64,000 bases of DNA from Flaviflexus salsibiostraticola (GCF_003952265.1 NZ_CP034438.1:124001-188000); one strand, 5' to 3'. Counted from the first letter of the stretch, positions 26,356 through 36,499 are shown. The notes: a model not told the origin generated them from the letters alone. Numbers and translations: made by a program.

Positions 26356-28278
26356 CTAACGCTGCCTCTCGGCGGGCTCGCGATTCTCGAACTGGGCCTG
26401 GTAGAGCCGCGAGTAGGCGCCCTCGCGGGCAATGAGCTCGTCGTGTGTACCCTGCTCGACGACATCCCCATCCTCCATGACGACGATGAGGTCCGCGTCG
26501 CGGATCGTCGACAGCCGATGGGCGATGACAAAGGAGGTGCGGCCCGTCTTGAGGTTGGCCATGGCGTCCTGGACGAGCATCTCCGTCCTCGTATCGACAG
26601 AGGATGTCGCCTCGTCGAGGATGAGGATCTCGGGGTCGGCGAGGTAGGCGCGGGCGATCGTGATGAGCTGCTTCTCGCCGACGGAGATCGTCTCACCCTC
26701 ATCGTCGACGATGGTGTCGAGACCCTGGGGGAGCTGGCCGGCGAGACGATCGACTGAGGCAGCCCGTGCGGCCGCGAGGATCTCCTCGTCCGTCGCATCA
26801 TCCTTCGCGAAGGCGATGTTCTCGGCGATCGTGCCCTCGAACAGCCACGTGTCCTGCAGGACCATGCCCATGTTCGCGCGCAGCGCCTCTTTCGAGATCG
26901 TCGAGATGTCGACGCCATCGATGAGGATCTGTCCCGAGTCGATCTCGTAGAACCGCAGAAGCAGGTTGACGAGGGTCGTCTTGCCGGCGCCGGTGGGTCC
27001 GACGATGGCGACGGTCTGGCCCGGCTTCGCATGGAGTGACAGCCCGGTGATGACGGGGGAGTCCTCCTCGTAGGAGAAGCGGACGTCGCGGAACTCGACC
27101 TCCCCGCGGGTGGGTGAGGACAGGGTTCCAGCCGCGTCCGGCTCCATCTCGTCCGCATCAAGGTAGGCGAAGATGCGCTCGGCACTCGCCGCACCCGACT
27201 GCAGGAGGTTCGCCATCGAGGCGAGCTGACCGAGCGGCTGGGTGAACTGGCGGGAGTACTGGACGAAGGCCTGGACGGCACCGAGTGTGATGGTGCCGGA
27301 GGCGACCTGGATGCCGCCGACGACGGCGACGATGATGTAGCCGAGATTCGATACGAGGTTCATCGCCGGCTGCATGAGTCCGGAGATGAACTGGGCCATG
27401 AATGACGCGTGACGAAGCTTCTCGTTGCGCTCATCGAACTCCTCGGTGAAGACCTCCTGGAGTCCGAAGGCGGTGACGACTTCGTGGCCGGTGAAGGCCT
27501 CCTCGACGGTGCCGGACACCTCGCCGGTCAGCTTCCACTGATCCCGGAAGTGCGGCTGCGCCTTCTTCATCACCCGCGTCGCGAGCAGGATCCCGCCGGG
27601 GACGACGAGGAAGGTGAGCAGCGCGAGCTGCCAGGAGATGATGAACATCATGGCGACGATCCCGATAATGGTGAGCAGGTTCTGGAAGATCGAGTTCATC
27701 GTCTGCATGAGGGTCTGCGTGATGTTGTCGACGTCGTTCGTCACCCGGGACAGCAGATCGCCGCGCGACCTGCGGTCGATGTAGGACAGCGGGACGCGAT
27801 CGATCTTCGCCTGTGCCTTCGCCCGCAGCTCCCAGCCGAGGTTCTGGACGACGATGCGGATGATCCATCCTGCCACGAACTGGAAGACGGCTGAGATGAC
27901 GTAGATGGCGGCGACGAGCAGGAGGATCCGACCAAGGCTGCTGAAGTCGATGCCGATGCTCGGCGTCACGTCGGCGCGGCCCACCATGTTGGCGAGCTCG
28001 CCCCGTCCCTGCTCCTCGAGCAGCTCGACGGTCTGCTCGGTGGTCAGACCCTGCGGAAGGTCGGCGAGCACCCGACCGAGCACGCCCGTGTAGATGACGT
28101 CTGTTGCCCGACCGAGAAGGGCCGGTCCGACCACCTGGAGGACAACGGCGATGGCGGTGAGGACGATGATGAGGGCGATCTTCATGCGCGCCGGGCGCAG
28201 CATTCTGACGAGGCGCTTCATCGTGCCGCCGAAGTTCTCAGACTTCTCGATGGCGCGGGCGCCATGGTGCGGGCTCAT
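26356..28278 (-). CDS. Heterodimeric ABC exporter, catalytic-site subunit
   Basis: 640 residues: six-helix exporter domain, with a long insert between the first two helices (LADLPQGLTTEQTVELLEEQ), then a nucleotide-binding domain. Walker A GPTGAGKTTL and Walker B ILILDEATSSVD with the catalytic glutamate are normal, H-loop VIAHRLSTI, but the signature reads ISVGEKQ instead of LSGGQ. The start could also be the ATG 19 codons in (MKRLVRMLRPARMKIA). It overlaps the other half-transporter by 4 bp; the pair resembles TM287/288 and EfrCD exporters, which pump drugs or lipids. Substrate unknown. Confidence 0.9.
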   Translation of the reverse strand: MSPHHGARAIEKSENFGGTMKRLVRMLRPARMKIALIIVLTAIAVVLQVVGPALLGRATDVIYTGVLGRVLADLPQGLTTEQTVELLEEQGRGELANMVGRADVTPSIGIDFSSLGRILLLVAAIYVISAVFQFVAGWIIRIVVQNLGWELRAKAQAKIDRVPLSYIDRRSRGDLLSRVTNDVDNITQTLMQTMNSIFQNLLTIIGIVAMMFIISWQLALLTFLVVPGGILLATRVMKKAQPHFRDQWKLTGEVSGTVEEAFTGHEVVTAFGLQEVFTEEFDERNEKLRHASFMAQFISGLMQPAMNLVSNLGYIIVAVVGGIQVASGTITLGAVQAFVQYSRQFTQPLGQLASMANLLQSGAASAERIFAYLDADEMEPDAAGTLSSPTRGEVEFRDVRFSYEEDSPVITGLSLHAKPGQTVAIVGPTGAGKTTLVNLLLRFYEIDSGQILIDGVDISTISKEALRANMGMVLQDTWLFEGTIAENIAFAKDDATDEEILAAARAASVDRLAGQLPQGLDTIVDDEGETISVGEKQLITIARAYLADPEILILDEATSSVDTRTEMLVQDAMANLKTGRTSFVIAHRLSTIRDADLIVVMEDGDVVEQGTHDELIAREGAYSRLYQAQFENREPAERQR

Positions 28279-30026
28279 GCGGCCTCCTCTGCGGAGAGCT
28301 GGGATGCGACGATCTCCCGATAGGTCGAGCAGGATTCCATGAGCTCCTCGTGTGTTCCCTGACCGACATCGCGGCCGCCGTCGAGGACGACGATCCGGTC
28401 GGCGTGGCGAATGGTGGAGATGCGCTGGGCGACGATGAGGACAGCGACGCCGGGGACGGCGTCCGGAAGTGCGTGCCGAAGCTTTTTGTCAGTGGCGAAG
28501 TCGAGCGCGGAGAACGAATCGTCGAAAATGATGAGGTCCACCTCTCCCGCCATCGCACGGTACAGGGCGCGGGCGATGGTGAGCCGCTGGCGCTGGCCTC
28601 CCGAGAGGTTCCGACCGCCGGGGTCGATCCGGGACTCGAGGCCGTCGTCGAGCTTCGCGACGAACTCCGTCGCCTGAGCCGCATCGAGAGCCCGCCAGAT
28701 CCGCTCCTCATCGAACTCCAATGCTCCTCGCTGCCCGGTGACCGTCGACGCGACGGTGCCGGCGAACAGGTACGCCTTCTGCGGGACGAGGGCGATCCGG
28801 GCGCGCAGCGACGTCGGATCGAAGGAGCGGATGTCGGTACCGCCGAGGGTGACGGTGCCGGAAACCGGGTCGACCATGCGCGACAGCATGTGGACGAGCG
28901 TCGTCTTGCCGGATCCGGTGCCGCCGACGAGGGCAGTCGTCGAGCCCGCCGGAAGGCGGAGGTCGATCGAATCAAGCACGGGTCGGTCCGCGTCGTCGTA
29001 TTGGACGGTTGCCCCGTCGAGCCGGAACTCGGCCGGGGATGGCGGCAGCGGAGTGGGCTCCGCGGGGGCGACGATGTCGATATCGGTGTGGAGGACGTCG
29101 CCGATGCGGTTCGCGGAGACGCGCGCCCGCGGCACCATCATGAACATCATCGCCGCCATCATGATCGCCATGAGGATCTGCATGAGGTAGTTGATGAAGG
29201 CGATGAGAGAACCGACCTGCATGGCGCCATCGTCGATGCGGTGACCGCCGAACCAGACGATTGCGACCGAGGATAGCCCGACGATCATCTGGATGACCGG
29301 CATCATGAACGCCCACGTCGTGCCGATCTTGAGCCAGACCTCCCGCATGTCATCGTTCGCCCTCCGGAAGCGCCGCTTCTGCGCCTGCTGACGGAGGAAT
29401 GCGCGGATGACCCGAACACCGGTCAGCTGCTCGCGCAGGAGCCTGTTGATCGTATCGACCCTGGTCTGCTGGACCTCGTAGAGCGGGCCGAGCCGGACCA
29501 TCATCGAGAACGTGAAGAGACCGAGAATGGGGACGATGACGACGAACAGTCCGGACAGGACAACATCCTGGGCCGCCGCCATAACGATCCCGCCGACGCC
29601 CATGATTGGCGCCATGACGATGATCGTGAACGTCAGGTGAACGACCATCTGCACCTGGCTCACGTCATTGGTCGAGCGGGTGATAAGGGAGGCGGGGCCG
29701 AAGCGGTGCAGCTCGGCACGGCCGAAGCTCTGGACCTTGCCGAACACTTCGGATCGCAGATGATGGCCGAGGCCCATGGCGAGGCCGGCGCCGAGGTAGA
29801 TCGCGGCCGAGATGGCAATGACCTGAAGGATGGTGACGCCGAGCATGACCCCGCCCAGCTGCCAGATCACGGGGATATCAGCCTCGAGCACGCCGTCGTT
29901 GATGATGGCGGCGTTGAGGGCCGGCAGCCACAGCGAGGCGATCGATTGAATGAGCTGCAGGACGAGAACGGCCGCAACCCTGCCCTTCCGGTGTCGTAGA
30001 TAGTCCCAGGTCAACTGGATAAGCAT
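28275..30026 (-). CDS. Heterodimeric ABC exporter, degenerate-site subunit
   Basis: 583 residues. Six membrane helices, then Walker A GGTGSGKTTL, canonical signature LSGGQRQRL and Walker B LIIFDDSFSALD, where the catalytic glutamate is an aspartate. With the partner's non-canonical signature this gives one consensus and one degenerate ATP site, the arrangement known for TM287/288-type heterodimers (established family knowledge). First gene of the pair; translated ahead of its partner with an ATGA overlap. A TTG or ATG start lies at 30026 (MLIQLTWDYLRHRKG). Confidence 0.92.
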   Translation of the reverse strand: MLIQLTWDYLRHRKGRVAAVLVLQLIQSIASLWLPALNAAIINDGVLEADIPVIWQLGGVMLGVTILQVIAISAAIYLGAGLAMGLGHHLRSEVFGKVQSFGRAELHRFGPASLITRSTNDVSQVQMVVHLTFTIIVMAPIMGVGGIVMAAAQDVVLSGLFVVIVPILGLFTFSMMVRLGPLYEVQQTRVDTINRLLREQLTGVRVIRAFLRQQAQKRRFRRANDDMREVWLKIGTTWAFMMPVIQMIVGLSSVAIVWFGGHRIDDGAMQVGSLIAFINYLMQILMAIMMAAMMFMMVPRARVSANRIGDVLHTDIDIVAPAEPTPLPPSPAEFRLDGATVQYDDADRPVLDSIDLRLPAGSTTALVGGTGSGKTTLVHMLSRMVDPVSGTVTLGGTDIRSFDPTSLRARIALVPQKAYLFAGTVASTVTGQRGALEFDEERIWRALDAAQATEFVAKLDDGLESRIDPGGRNLSGGQRQRLTIARALYRAMAGEVDLIIFDDSFSALDFATDKKLRHALPDAVPGVAVLIVAQRISTIRHADRIVVLDGGRDVGQGTHEELMESCSTYREIVASQLSAEEAA

Positions 30027-30086
30027 TGTTCTCTTTTCACGAGTGAGGGCGCCACGGTATCACCATGGCGCCCCCGACGTCAGGAT

Positions 30087-32837
30087 CTACGCGTCGCCGC
30101 CGGCTTCGCCGGACTGACCCGCATTGACGTTGAACAGATCGTACTTCTCGATCGCCTGCGAGACGGTCGATCGGTCGATCCGGCCGAGGTCGGCGAGCGT
30201 CGACAGGGCGCGGACCACCATCGAGTGGGCGTCGATCTTGAACTGGCGGCGTGCAGCCGCACGGGTGTCGGAGTAGCCGAAGCCGTCCGCACCGAGGGTG
30301 GCGTACGTACCGGGGACCCAGGGACGGATCGCGTCCTGCACCTGGTGCTCGAAGTCGGACGTCGCGACGAAGACGTCGGCATCATCCTTGAGCTTCTGCG
30401 TGACGAACGGGACCCGACGCTCCTCCTCGGGGTGGAGGAAGTTGTGCTCGTCGGCCGCAAGGCCGTCCCTGCGCAACTCGTACCACGAGGTCACGGAGTA
30501 GACGGAGGCCTTGATGCCCCAGTCGTTCTCGAGGAGCTCCTTCGCATGGATCGCCCACGGGACACCGACGCCCGAGGAGAGCAGGCCGACGCGGTGGCCG
30601 TCGCCCTCGGCCGTGGCCACGCGGTGGATGCCGCGGAGGATGCCCTCGACGTCGACGTCCTCTGGCTCCGCCGGCTGGACCATCGGCTCGTTGTAGACGG
30701 TCATGTAGTACATGACGTTCTGGTCGCGGCCGTCGGAGCCATCCCCGTACATGCGGGTGATGCCGTCCTTGACGATGTGGCCGATCTCGTAGGAGTAGGC
30801 CGGGTCGTACATGACCATCGCCGGGTTCGTCGAGCCGAGGACGGGGGAGTGCCCATCCATGTGCTGCGTACCCTCACCCGCGAGGGTGGTGCGGCCGGCC
30901 GTTGCGCCGATGACGAAGCCGCGCGCGAGCTGGTCGCCCGCCGCCCAGAACTGGTCGCCCGTGCGCTGGAAGCCGAACATCGAATAGAAGATGTAGAACG
31001 GCATCATCATCTCGCCGTGGACGGCGTGTGAGGTGCCGACGGTGGCAAGAGTGGCGGCGGAGCCGGCCTCGTTGATGCCCATGTGGAGGATCTGGCCGGT
31101 CTCGGCCTCCTTGTAGGACAGGAGCAGGTCGGCGTCGACGGACGTGTAGCGCTGCCCGTGCGTGTTGTAGATCTTCGCAGTCGGGAAGATCGCATCGAGA
31201 CCGAAGGTCCGCGCCTCGTCGGGGATGATCGGAACAACGCGCCGGCCGAACTCCTTGTCCTTCATGAGCTCCTTGAGGAGCCGCACGAGGGCCATGGTCG
31301 TTGCGACCTTCTGCTGACCGGAGCCCTTCTTGAGGATGTCGAAGCGCTTCTCCTCGGGGAGCTTGATGTCGTTCCACGTCTGGCGGCGCTGCGGCAGGTA
31401 GCCGCCGAGCTGCTTCCTGCGGTCCTGCATGTACTGGTACGCCTCGTTGTTCGGCGAGGGGCGGTAGTACGGCGCGGTGTATGGATCGTCGAGCTGGGAG
31501 TCGTCGATGTCGAGGTTGAGCGTGTCGCGCAGACCCTTAAGATCCTGCGAGTTCAGCTTCTTCATCTGGTGGGTCGCGTTGCGGCCCGCGAAGTTCCGTC
31601 CGAGCAGGTAGCCCTTGATCGTGTGGGCGAGGATGACGGTCGGCTGCCCGGTGTGCTCGGAGGCCGCCTTGTAGGCCGCGTAGACCTTGCGGTAGTCATG
31701 ACCGCCGCGCTTGAGCGACCAGATCTTCTCGTCCGACCAGTCCTTGACCATCGCCTTCGTGCGCGGGTCACGGCCGAAGAAGTGCTCACGCACGTAGGCG
31801 CCATCGTTGGCCTTGAAGCCCTGGTAGTCGCCGTCGAGCGTTGTGTTCATGATGTTGACGAGCGCGCGATCGTGATCGGCCTCGAGCAGCGGGTCCCACT
31901 CGCGGCCCCAGATCACCTTGATGACGTTCCAGCCGGCGCCGCGGAAGAACGCCTCGAGCTCCTGGATGATCTTGCCGTTGCCACGCACCGGACCATCGAG
32001 GCGCTGCAGGTTGCAGTTGACGACGAAGTTGAGGTTGTCGAGGCCCTGCTGTGCAGCGAGCTGGAGCATGCCGCGCGACTCGGGCTCGTCCATCTCGCCG
32101 TCGCCGAGGAATGCCCAGACGTTCTGCTGGGAGGTGTCCTTGATGCCGCGGTCGTGCAGGTACTTGTTGAACCACGCCTGATGGATCGCCTGCGCCGGGC
32201 CGAGGCCCATCGACACGGTCGGAAACTCCCAGAAGTCCGGCATCTGGCGCGGGTGCGGGTACGAGGGCAGGCCGCGACCGCCCGAGGGGCGGGAGTGCTC
32301 CTGGCGGAAGCCGTCCATATCCTTCTCGGACAGGCGGCCCTCGACGAAGGCGCGGGCGTAGTTGCCGGGGGCCGCGTGGCCCTGGAAGAACACCTGGTCG
32401 CCGCCGCCCGGATGGTTCTTGCCCCGGAAGAAGTGGTTGAAGCCGACTTCGTAGAGGGTGGCCACCGACGCGTAGGAGGAGATGTGGCCGCCGACCTGGA
32501 CGCCGGGGCGCTGAGCGCGGGTCACCTGAACCGCGGCGTTCCAGCGGACCCAGCGGCGGATCTCGCGCTCGAGCTTCTCATCACCCGGGAAGTAAGGCTC
32601 GTCCTGGACCGCGATCGTGTTGACGTACGGAGTTGTGAGGCTCGCCGGCACCTGGATGTTCCGCTGGCGGGCGCGGCGCAGCATCGACAGGAGGATGTAG
32701 CGAGCGCGCGGGCCGCCCCGGCTATCGATGAGATCATCAATGGAATCCAGCCATTCCTGCGTCTCTTCGGTGTCGAGATCAGGTACGCGGCTGAGAAGCC
32801 CATCGATGAGCGGGAAGGTATCGTCTTTCGAACTCAC
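30087..32837 (-). CDS. aceE: Pyruvate dehydrogenase E1 component, homodimeric type
   Basis: 916 residues, GTG start behind AAGGAG. The thiamine-diphosphate enzyme that decarboxylates pyruvate and passes the acetyl group to E2, feeding acetyl-CoA to the TCA cycle. Seen: ThDP-binding [14 protein letters not shown] followed by [40 protein letters not shown], and the transketolase-like central domain with [12 protein letters not shown] and [16 protein letters not shown]. Length and sequence match the AceE type rather than alpha/beta E1. As usual in actinobacteria it stands alone, away from aceF/lpd, and is divergent from a DUF3052 gene. Confidence 0.96.
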   Translation of the reverse strand: MSSKDDTFPLIDGLLSRVPDLDTEETQEWLDSIDDLIDSRGGPRARYILLSMLRRARQRNIQVPASLTTPYVNTIAVQDEPYFPGDEKLEREIRRWVRWNAAVQVTRAQRPGVQVGGHISSYASVATLYEVGFNHFFRGKNHPGGGDQVFFQGHAAPGNYARAFVEGRLSEKDMDGFRQEHSRPSGGRGLPSYPHPRQMPDFWEFPTVSMGLGPAQAIHQAWFNKYLHDRGIKDTSQQNVWAFLGDGEMDEPESRGMLQLAAQQGLDNLNFVVNCNLQRLDGPVRGNGKIIQELEAFFRGAGWNVIKVIWGREWDPLLEADHDRALVNIMNTTLDGDYQGFKANDGAYVREHFFGRDPRTKAMVKDWSDEKIWSLKRGGHDYRKVYAAYKAASEHTGQPTVILAHTIKGYLLGRNFAGRNATHQMKKLNSQDLKGLRDTLNLDIDDSQLDDPYTAPYYRPSPNNEAYQYMQDRRKQLGGYLPQRRQTWNDIKLPEEKRFDILKKGSGQQKVATTMALVRLLKELMKDKEFGRRVVPIIPDEARTFGLDAIFPTAKIYNTHGQRYTSVDADLLLSYKEAETGQILHMGINEAGSAATLATVGTSHAVHGEMMMPFYIFYSMFGFQRTGDQFWAAGDQLARGFVIGATAGRTTLAGEGTQHMDGHSPVLGSTNPAMVMYDPAYSYEIGHIVKDGITRMYGDGSDGRDQNVMYYMTVYNEPMVQPAEPEDVDVEGILRGIHRVATAEGDGHRVGLLSSGVGVPWAIHAKELLENDWGIKASVYSVTSWYELRRDGLAADEHNFLHPEEERRVPFVTQKLKDDADVFVATSDFEHQVQDAIRPWVPGTYATLGADGFGYSDTRAAARRQFKIDAHSMVVRALSTLADLGRIDRSTVSQAIEKYDLFNVNAGQSGEAGGDA

Positions 32838-33053
32838 AGCATCTCCTTGCAGTGCGATTGCGCGGTGGGGCGGGCCGTCGGCGGCCGGAAACCCAATGGT
32901 CCAAATCTACCCCCTTCCAGGCCGAACGTCCCGCTTCGATCTGTTCACCGGGTGAGAAAGACGGGCTCTCAGCGTGCTGTTCCTCACCCGCTTCCGTCGT
33001 TTCGGTCGAAATGGCGGCAAGACATGGAAATTTCCCTCAATCTTTGGTGAACT

Positions 33054-33521
33054 ATGAGTGTGGATAACAAGGCGACCGCATCCTCGCGGTCTACACAGGA
33101 AAGGACCGGTTCTGCGGCCGGATCAGTGGAGCTCGGACTGAAGACGGGGCAGGTGATCCAGGAGTTCGGCTGGGACGACGACGTCGAAGAGTCGTTCCGC
33201 GGCAGGATCGAAGAAGCGACCGGGACGACGCTCGTCGACGAAGAGTATGAGGACGTCTGCGACGGGACCCTCATCTGGTGGCGCAGCGACGATGGCGACG
33301 AGGACGATCTCGCCGATCTCCTCGTCGACGCCAAGGCCAATCTTGACGACGGCTCCGGCATCATCTGGGTCATGATCCCCTCCATGGGCACGGCGGGCTA
33401 CGTCGAGCACATCGTCGTCGAAGAGGCGGCGCAGACAGCCGGTCTCGCAGCGACGACGGCGGCGGCGCTGTCGCGCGACTGGACGGGAGTGCGTCTGACG
33501 GCGCGCGGACCTCGACGCTGA
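33054..33521 (+). CDS. DUF3052 family protein
   Basis: 155 residues. The first 25 residues are low complexity; the core GLKTGQVIQEFGWDDDVEESF, WWRSDDGDEDDLADLLVDA and GIIWVMIPSMGTAGYVE marks DUF3052, an actinobacterial family of unknown function. It is divergently placed from aceE, a common pairing in actinobacteria (family knowledge), which hints at a link with pyruvate metabolism without defining one. Very acidic. Alternative starts downstream are possible; the ATG at 33054 is used. Confidence 0.85.
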   Translation: MSVDNKATASSRSTQERTGSAAGSVELGLKTGQVIQEFGWDDDVEESFRGRIEEATGTTLVDEEYEDVCDGTLIWWRSDDGDEDDLADLLVDAKANLDDGSGIIWVMIPSMGTAGYVEHIVVEEAAQTAGLAATTAAALSRDWTGVRLTARGPRR

Positions 33522-33538
33522 TCACTTCATTGGAAAGC

Positions 33539-33564
33539 AGTGGGCGGCCCTCGGGCCGCCCACT
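33539..33564 (+). terminator. Terminator after DUF3052 gene
   Basis: 12-bp GC-rich stem (33539-33550 with 33553-33564; some pairs must open to form the loop), followed by TTCACGTT. Confidence 0.75.
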
Positions 33565-33793
33565 TTCACGTTGAGACGACTCCGCGAACATGGGACCAAG
33601 GGCCGTGGATGGAGCGGACGGTGTGTCTGCAGGGCTGATCGCCGGCGAGACTGCCGAGGGCGATACGCCCTTTCTCGGCACGGTCACCTAACCTGAAGGC
33701 TGGCTTAAAGGGTTCACGTATCAGGCCGGTGCATGGCTTCAGAACCCCCACCCCACAGGGTGCGCATTCCAGCAGAGAAAGGCTGACACGACC

Positions 33794-35236
33794 ATGTCGT
33801 ACCGTGTTGAACACGATCTTCTCGGCGCGCGGGAGATTCCCGCCGACGCCTACTACGGGATCCATACGCTCCGCGCCATCGAGAACTTCCCGATGTCGGG
33901 CAGGCTCGTCCGCGACGTCCCGGATTTCGTCCGCGCCATCGTCCAGGTGAAGAAGGCCTCGGCGCTCGCGAACGAGGAGCTCGGAGTCCTGCCCTCGGAC
34001 ATCGCCCAGGCCATCGTCGCCGGCTGCGACGAGGTGCTGGAGAAGGGCCGCTGCATCGACGAGTTCCCGATCGACCTGTTCCAGGGCGGGGCAGGCACCT
34101 CGGTCAACATGAACTCGAACGAGGTCGTCGCCAATCTCGCCCTCGAGCTGCTCGGCTATGAGAAGGGCCGCTACGACGTCATCAACCCGAACGACCACGT
34201 CAACAAGTCCCAGTCGACGAATGACGTGTACCCGACGGCGCTGCGACTCGCCATCTACGTCGGCGTCAAGCGCCTCATCACCCGCATCAAGCTCGTCGCC
34301 GAGGTGCTCCGCGAGAAGAGCGAGGAGTTCTCCGACGTGCTGAAGATGGGCAGGACCCAGCTGCAGGACGCGGTGCCGATGACGCTCGGCCAGGAGCTCG
34401 GCGGGTGGGCGACAACGCTCGAGGAGGAGGTCGTCGTCATGAACCGTGCGGCCAACTACCTCCTCTCCATCAACCTCGGGGCGACCGCGATCGGAACAGG
34501 CCTCAATGCGCCGGAGAACTACGCCGAGGTCGTCTCTCGGAAGCTCTCGCACGTGACGGGTCTCGACCTGACCCCTGCCCCGGACCTCGTCGAGGCGACG
34601 AGCGACACGGGCGACTACGTGACCGTCCACTCCTCACTCAAGCGCGGCGCCCAGAAGCTCTCGAAGATCGCCAACGACCTGCGGCTGCTCTCCTCGGGGC
34701 CGAGGGCCGGGTTCAATGAGATCAATCTGCCGGAGATGCAGGCGGGATCGTCGATCATGCCGGCGAAGGTCAACCCTGTCATCCCCGAGGTCGTCAATCA
34801 GGTGTGCTTCAAGGTCATCGGCAACGATGTGACGGTGACGATGGCGGCGGAGGCGGGTCAGCTCCAGCTCAACGTCATGGAACCCGCTCTCGCAGAGGCC
34901 ACCTTCGAGTCGATCATGCTGCTGAGCAACGCCTGCGACACCCTTCGCACCCACTGCCTCACCGGCATCACCGCCAACGGTGAGCGGACCCGCCAGGACG
35001 TCGAGAACTCGATCGGGATCGTCACCTACCTCAACCCGATCATCGGTCACCACAACGGTGACCTCGTCGGCAAGGAGTGTGCCCGCACCGGCAGGACCGT
35101 CAAGGAGGTCGTGGTGGAGATGGGCCTCATGACTCCCGAGCAGGTCGACGCGGTCCTCACCGCTGAGTCGTTCCGCCGCCCGACCTACACGGGTCGGATC
35201 TGGGCTGCGGGGGAGAAGGGCCTGCCAGAGAAGTAG
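33794..35236 (+). CDS. aspA: Aspartate ammonia-lyase
   Basis: 480 residues. Converts aspartate to fumarate and ammonia. Fumarase/aspartase superfamily features: [19 protein letters not shown], the [10 protein letters not shown] block, [33 protein letters not shown] and the flexible-loop signature [11 protein letters not shown] containing the catalytic serine. The [13 protein letters not shown] segment favours aspartase over fumarase. Monocistronic with AGAAAGG upstream and a hairpin terminator downstream. Its product, fumarate, links to the sdh operon of the same window. Confidence 0.92.
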   Translation: MSYRVEHDLLGAREIPADAYYGIHTLRAIENFPMSGRLVRDVPDFVRAIVQVKKASALANEELGVLPSDIAQAIVAGCDEVLEKGRCIDEFPIDLFQGGAGTSVNMNSNEVVANLALELLGYEKGRYDVINPNDHVNKSQSTNDVYPTALRLAIYVGVKRLITRIKLVAEVLREKSEEFSDVLKMGRTQLQDAVPMTLGQELGGWATTLEEEVVVMNRAANYLLSINLGATAIGTGLNAPENYAEVVSRKLSHVTGLDLTPAPDLVEATSDTGDYVTVHSSLKRGAQKLSKIANDLRLLSSGPRAGFNEINLPEMQAGSSIMPAKVNPVIPEVVNQVCFKVIGNDVTVTMAAEAGQLQLNVMEPALAEATFESIMLLSNACDTLRTHCLTGITANGERTRQDVENSIGIVTYLNPIIGHHNGDLVGKECARTGRTVKEVVVEMGLMTPEQVDAVLTAESFRRPTYTGRIWAAGEKGLPEK

Positions 35237-35242
35237 CGGGGT

Positions 35243-35281
35243 CAGCCGCGGGGGCGGTTCTCGCAACAGCCCCCGCGGCTG
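35243..35281 (+). terminator. Terminator after aspA
   Basis: Perfect 13-bp stem (35243-35255 with 35269-35281), 13-base loop. Confidence 0.8.
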
Positions 35282-35348
35282 CCGTCCGTGGAGCACCGTC
35301 CAACACCGGGATTTCAGGATCGCTGTGACGATGTCGGTGCCGAGCAGA

Positions 35349-35378
35349 TTGGTTCAACTTCACAAGGCAGTGTAAAGT
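35349..35378 (+). promoter_or_regulatory. Promoter of tRNA-Val
   Basis: -35 TTGGTT (35349-35354), 18-bp spacer, -10 TAAAGT (35373-35378), same spacing and -10 as the tRNA-Asn promoter. The mature tRNA starts 56 bases downstream, so a longer 5' leader is removed. Confidence 0.65.
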
Positions 35379-35433
35379 CATCTATCGATCCGCGCTGCCT
35401 GTCTGCCGCTCTTTCGAGCCCGACATGCGGTTA

Positions 35434-35510
35434 GGGCCTGTAGCTCAGTTGGTTAGAGCGCCACGTTTACACCGTGGATGTCGGGGGTTCGAGTCCCTCC
35501 GGGCCCACCA
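35434..35510 (+). tRNA. tRNA-Val (TAC)
   Basis: Cloverleaf: acceptor GGGCCTG/CGGGCCC, D-stem GCTC/GAGC, anticodon loop TTTACAC on CCACG/CGTGG, T-stem GGGGG/CCCTC, discriminator A and encoded CCA (35508-35510). The TAC anticodon reads valine. It borders the insertion-sequence-rich region. Confidence 0.96.
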
Positions 35511-35559
35511 GAAGGTCGTTGTTCAAACCGGCAACATTACCGGTTTGAGACCTCGACTC

Positions 35560-35587
35560 AGCGGCCCGCCCCTCGTGGCGGGCCGCT
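35560..35587. terminator. Hairpin terminator downstream of tRNA-Val
   Basis: 11-bp perfect GC stem (35560-35570 with 35577-35587), CCTCGT loop. A smaller 8-bp hairpin (35524-35547) lies just ahead of it. Confidence 0.6.
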
Positions 35588-35589
35588 GC

Positions 35590-35706
35590 TGTCTGTATGC
35601 CAGGGTCGAAGAACGCGTTGAACGGTTCCCCTGGCTCGCCGATGACGGTGCCCTCTTCGCTGAGGTAGAGCTTGTCGAAGAATGCCTGGTTGGCGATGCG
35701 CCGCAG
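35590..35706 (-). pseudogene. C-terminal remnant of a serine recombinase
   Basis: On the minus strand the frame reads LRRIANQAFFDKLYLSEEG, then a GEPGEPFNAFFDPGIQ-like end. NQAFFDKLY followed by an acidic turn and GEPxEPF is characteristic of the last part of large actinobacterial serine recombinases. Everything upstream is gone: an IS3 end starts at 35707. The open frame continues past the expected C-terminus toward the tRNA-Val 3' end. This suggests an integrated element once abutted this tRNA. Only about 39 codons remain, so the family call is moderate. Confidence 0.6.
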
Positions 35707-35946
35707 TGAATCGCTCTGGGTTTGGTGGAGATTCCTGAGCTTGGAAACAAGGATGGAAGAATGTCACGTATGAACAATTCCGGGCGCCCTTCTCAGCGGC
35801 GGTATTCACCAGAGGAGAAGGCTGCAGCGGTGCGTATGGTTCGCGCCTTACGCACCGAGCTGGGCTCGAAGAACGGCACGGTTAAAAGAGTTGCCGATCA
35901 GCTCGGCTACGGACCAGAGTCGGTCCGCACCTGGGTGCGTCAAGCC
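35707..35946 (+). mobile_element. 5' fragment of an IS3-type element (same type as at 43214)
   Basis: Begins with the IS3-like end TGAATCGCTCTGGGTTTGGT and matches, base for base as far as checked, the minus-strand sequence running down from 43214. The match stops abruptly after CAAGCC at 35946, where sequence from another IS3 element takes over. Confidence 0.85.
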
Positions 35947-35955
35947 ACCACCTGA
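35761..35955 (+). pseudogene. Truncated IS3-type OrfA
   Basis: Reads MSRMNNSGRPSQRRYSPEEK and on through GYGPESVRTWVRQA, the N-terminal HTH half of an IS3 OrfA (helix-turn-helix protein that, fused to OrfB by frameshifting, forms the transposase). It then hits a stop two codons after the junction with foreign sequence. The leucine-zipper half is missing, so it should be inactive. Confidence 0.85.
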
Positions 35956-36197
35956 TCGGATCGATGGGGAAAGTCGGTGCTGCCGGAGACAACGCCGCGA
36001 TGGAGTCCTTCTTCGCCCTGCTGCAGAAGAACGTCCTGGACCGCAAGCGGTGGCGCACTCGAGAGGAACTCCGGATCGCGATCATCACCTGGATCGAGCG
36101 GACCTATCACCGCCGCCGCCGGCAGGACAGCCTGGGCCGATTGACCCCCATCGAGTACGAGACCATCATGAACCCGACCGTCAGCCTGGCGGCCTAA
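35947..36197 (+). pseudogene. 3' fragment of an IS3-family OrfB transposase
   Basis: The frame reads LIGSMGKVGAAGDNAAMESF, then FALLQKNVLDRKRWRTREEL and TYHRRRRQDSLGRLTPIEYE, the end of an IS3 integrase catalytic domain with its final glutamate (NAAMESFF). About 80 codons remain of about 280. It belongs to a different IS3 subgroup from the OrfA it is joined to, so the pair is a chimera made by deletion or recombination. An IS3-like end follows the stop. Confidence 0.8.
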
Positions 36198-36224
36198 ACC
36201 CAGCTGTCACCTATCGGCGCACCA

Positions 36225-36499
36225 GTCCCTGACGCTGCGAGGTCGGCGTTGACGCGGGCCTCGAGTACCGGGTCCTTTGCCACTTTCCGGACCTGTGGGC
36301 GAGAGCGCTGGCGTTGCGCTTTCACGTCCGCGGTCACGGCTTGATAGCCGCGCGTCTTCGTCGAGTTCGGTCGAAGCTCTCTGGAGACCACCGAAGGGCA
36401 TCTACCCAGGTGAGACGCGATCTTCCGGACTCCCCACCCGGCCTTCGATCCCGTCGAGATCTCCATCCGCTCCGTGAACGTGAGTCGCCGCCGCACCAT
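36225..36499 (-). pseudogene. N-terminal fragment of an IS30-family transposase
   Basis: Reads MVRRRLTFTERMEISTGSKA, then the HTH region GVRKIASHLGRCPSVVSREL and KDPVLEARVNADLAAS, the DNA-binding N-terminus of an IS30 transposase. It runs into unrelated sequence near 36228 and ends in a chance stop. The whole catalytic part is missing. It is not the same as the complete IS30 element at 41638-42858. Bases 36500-36640 hold its remaining upstream part and nothing else recognisable. Confidence 0.8.

Noticed and set aside
31083..33050. 655-codon frame antisense to aceE
   Set aside because: Composition-driven antisense frame rich in Val/Glu/Arg; aceE on the other strand is full-length with ThDP motifs.
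35425..35709. Plus-strand frame across tRNA-Val
   Set aside because: Reads through a tRNA and a terminator; such frames over tRNAs are chance.
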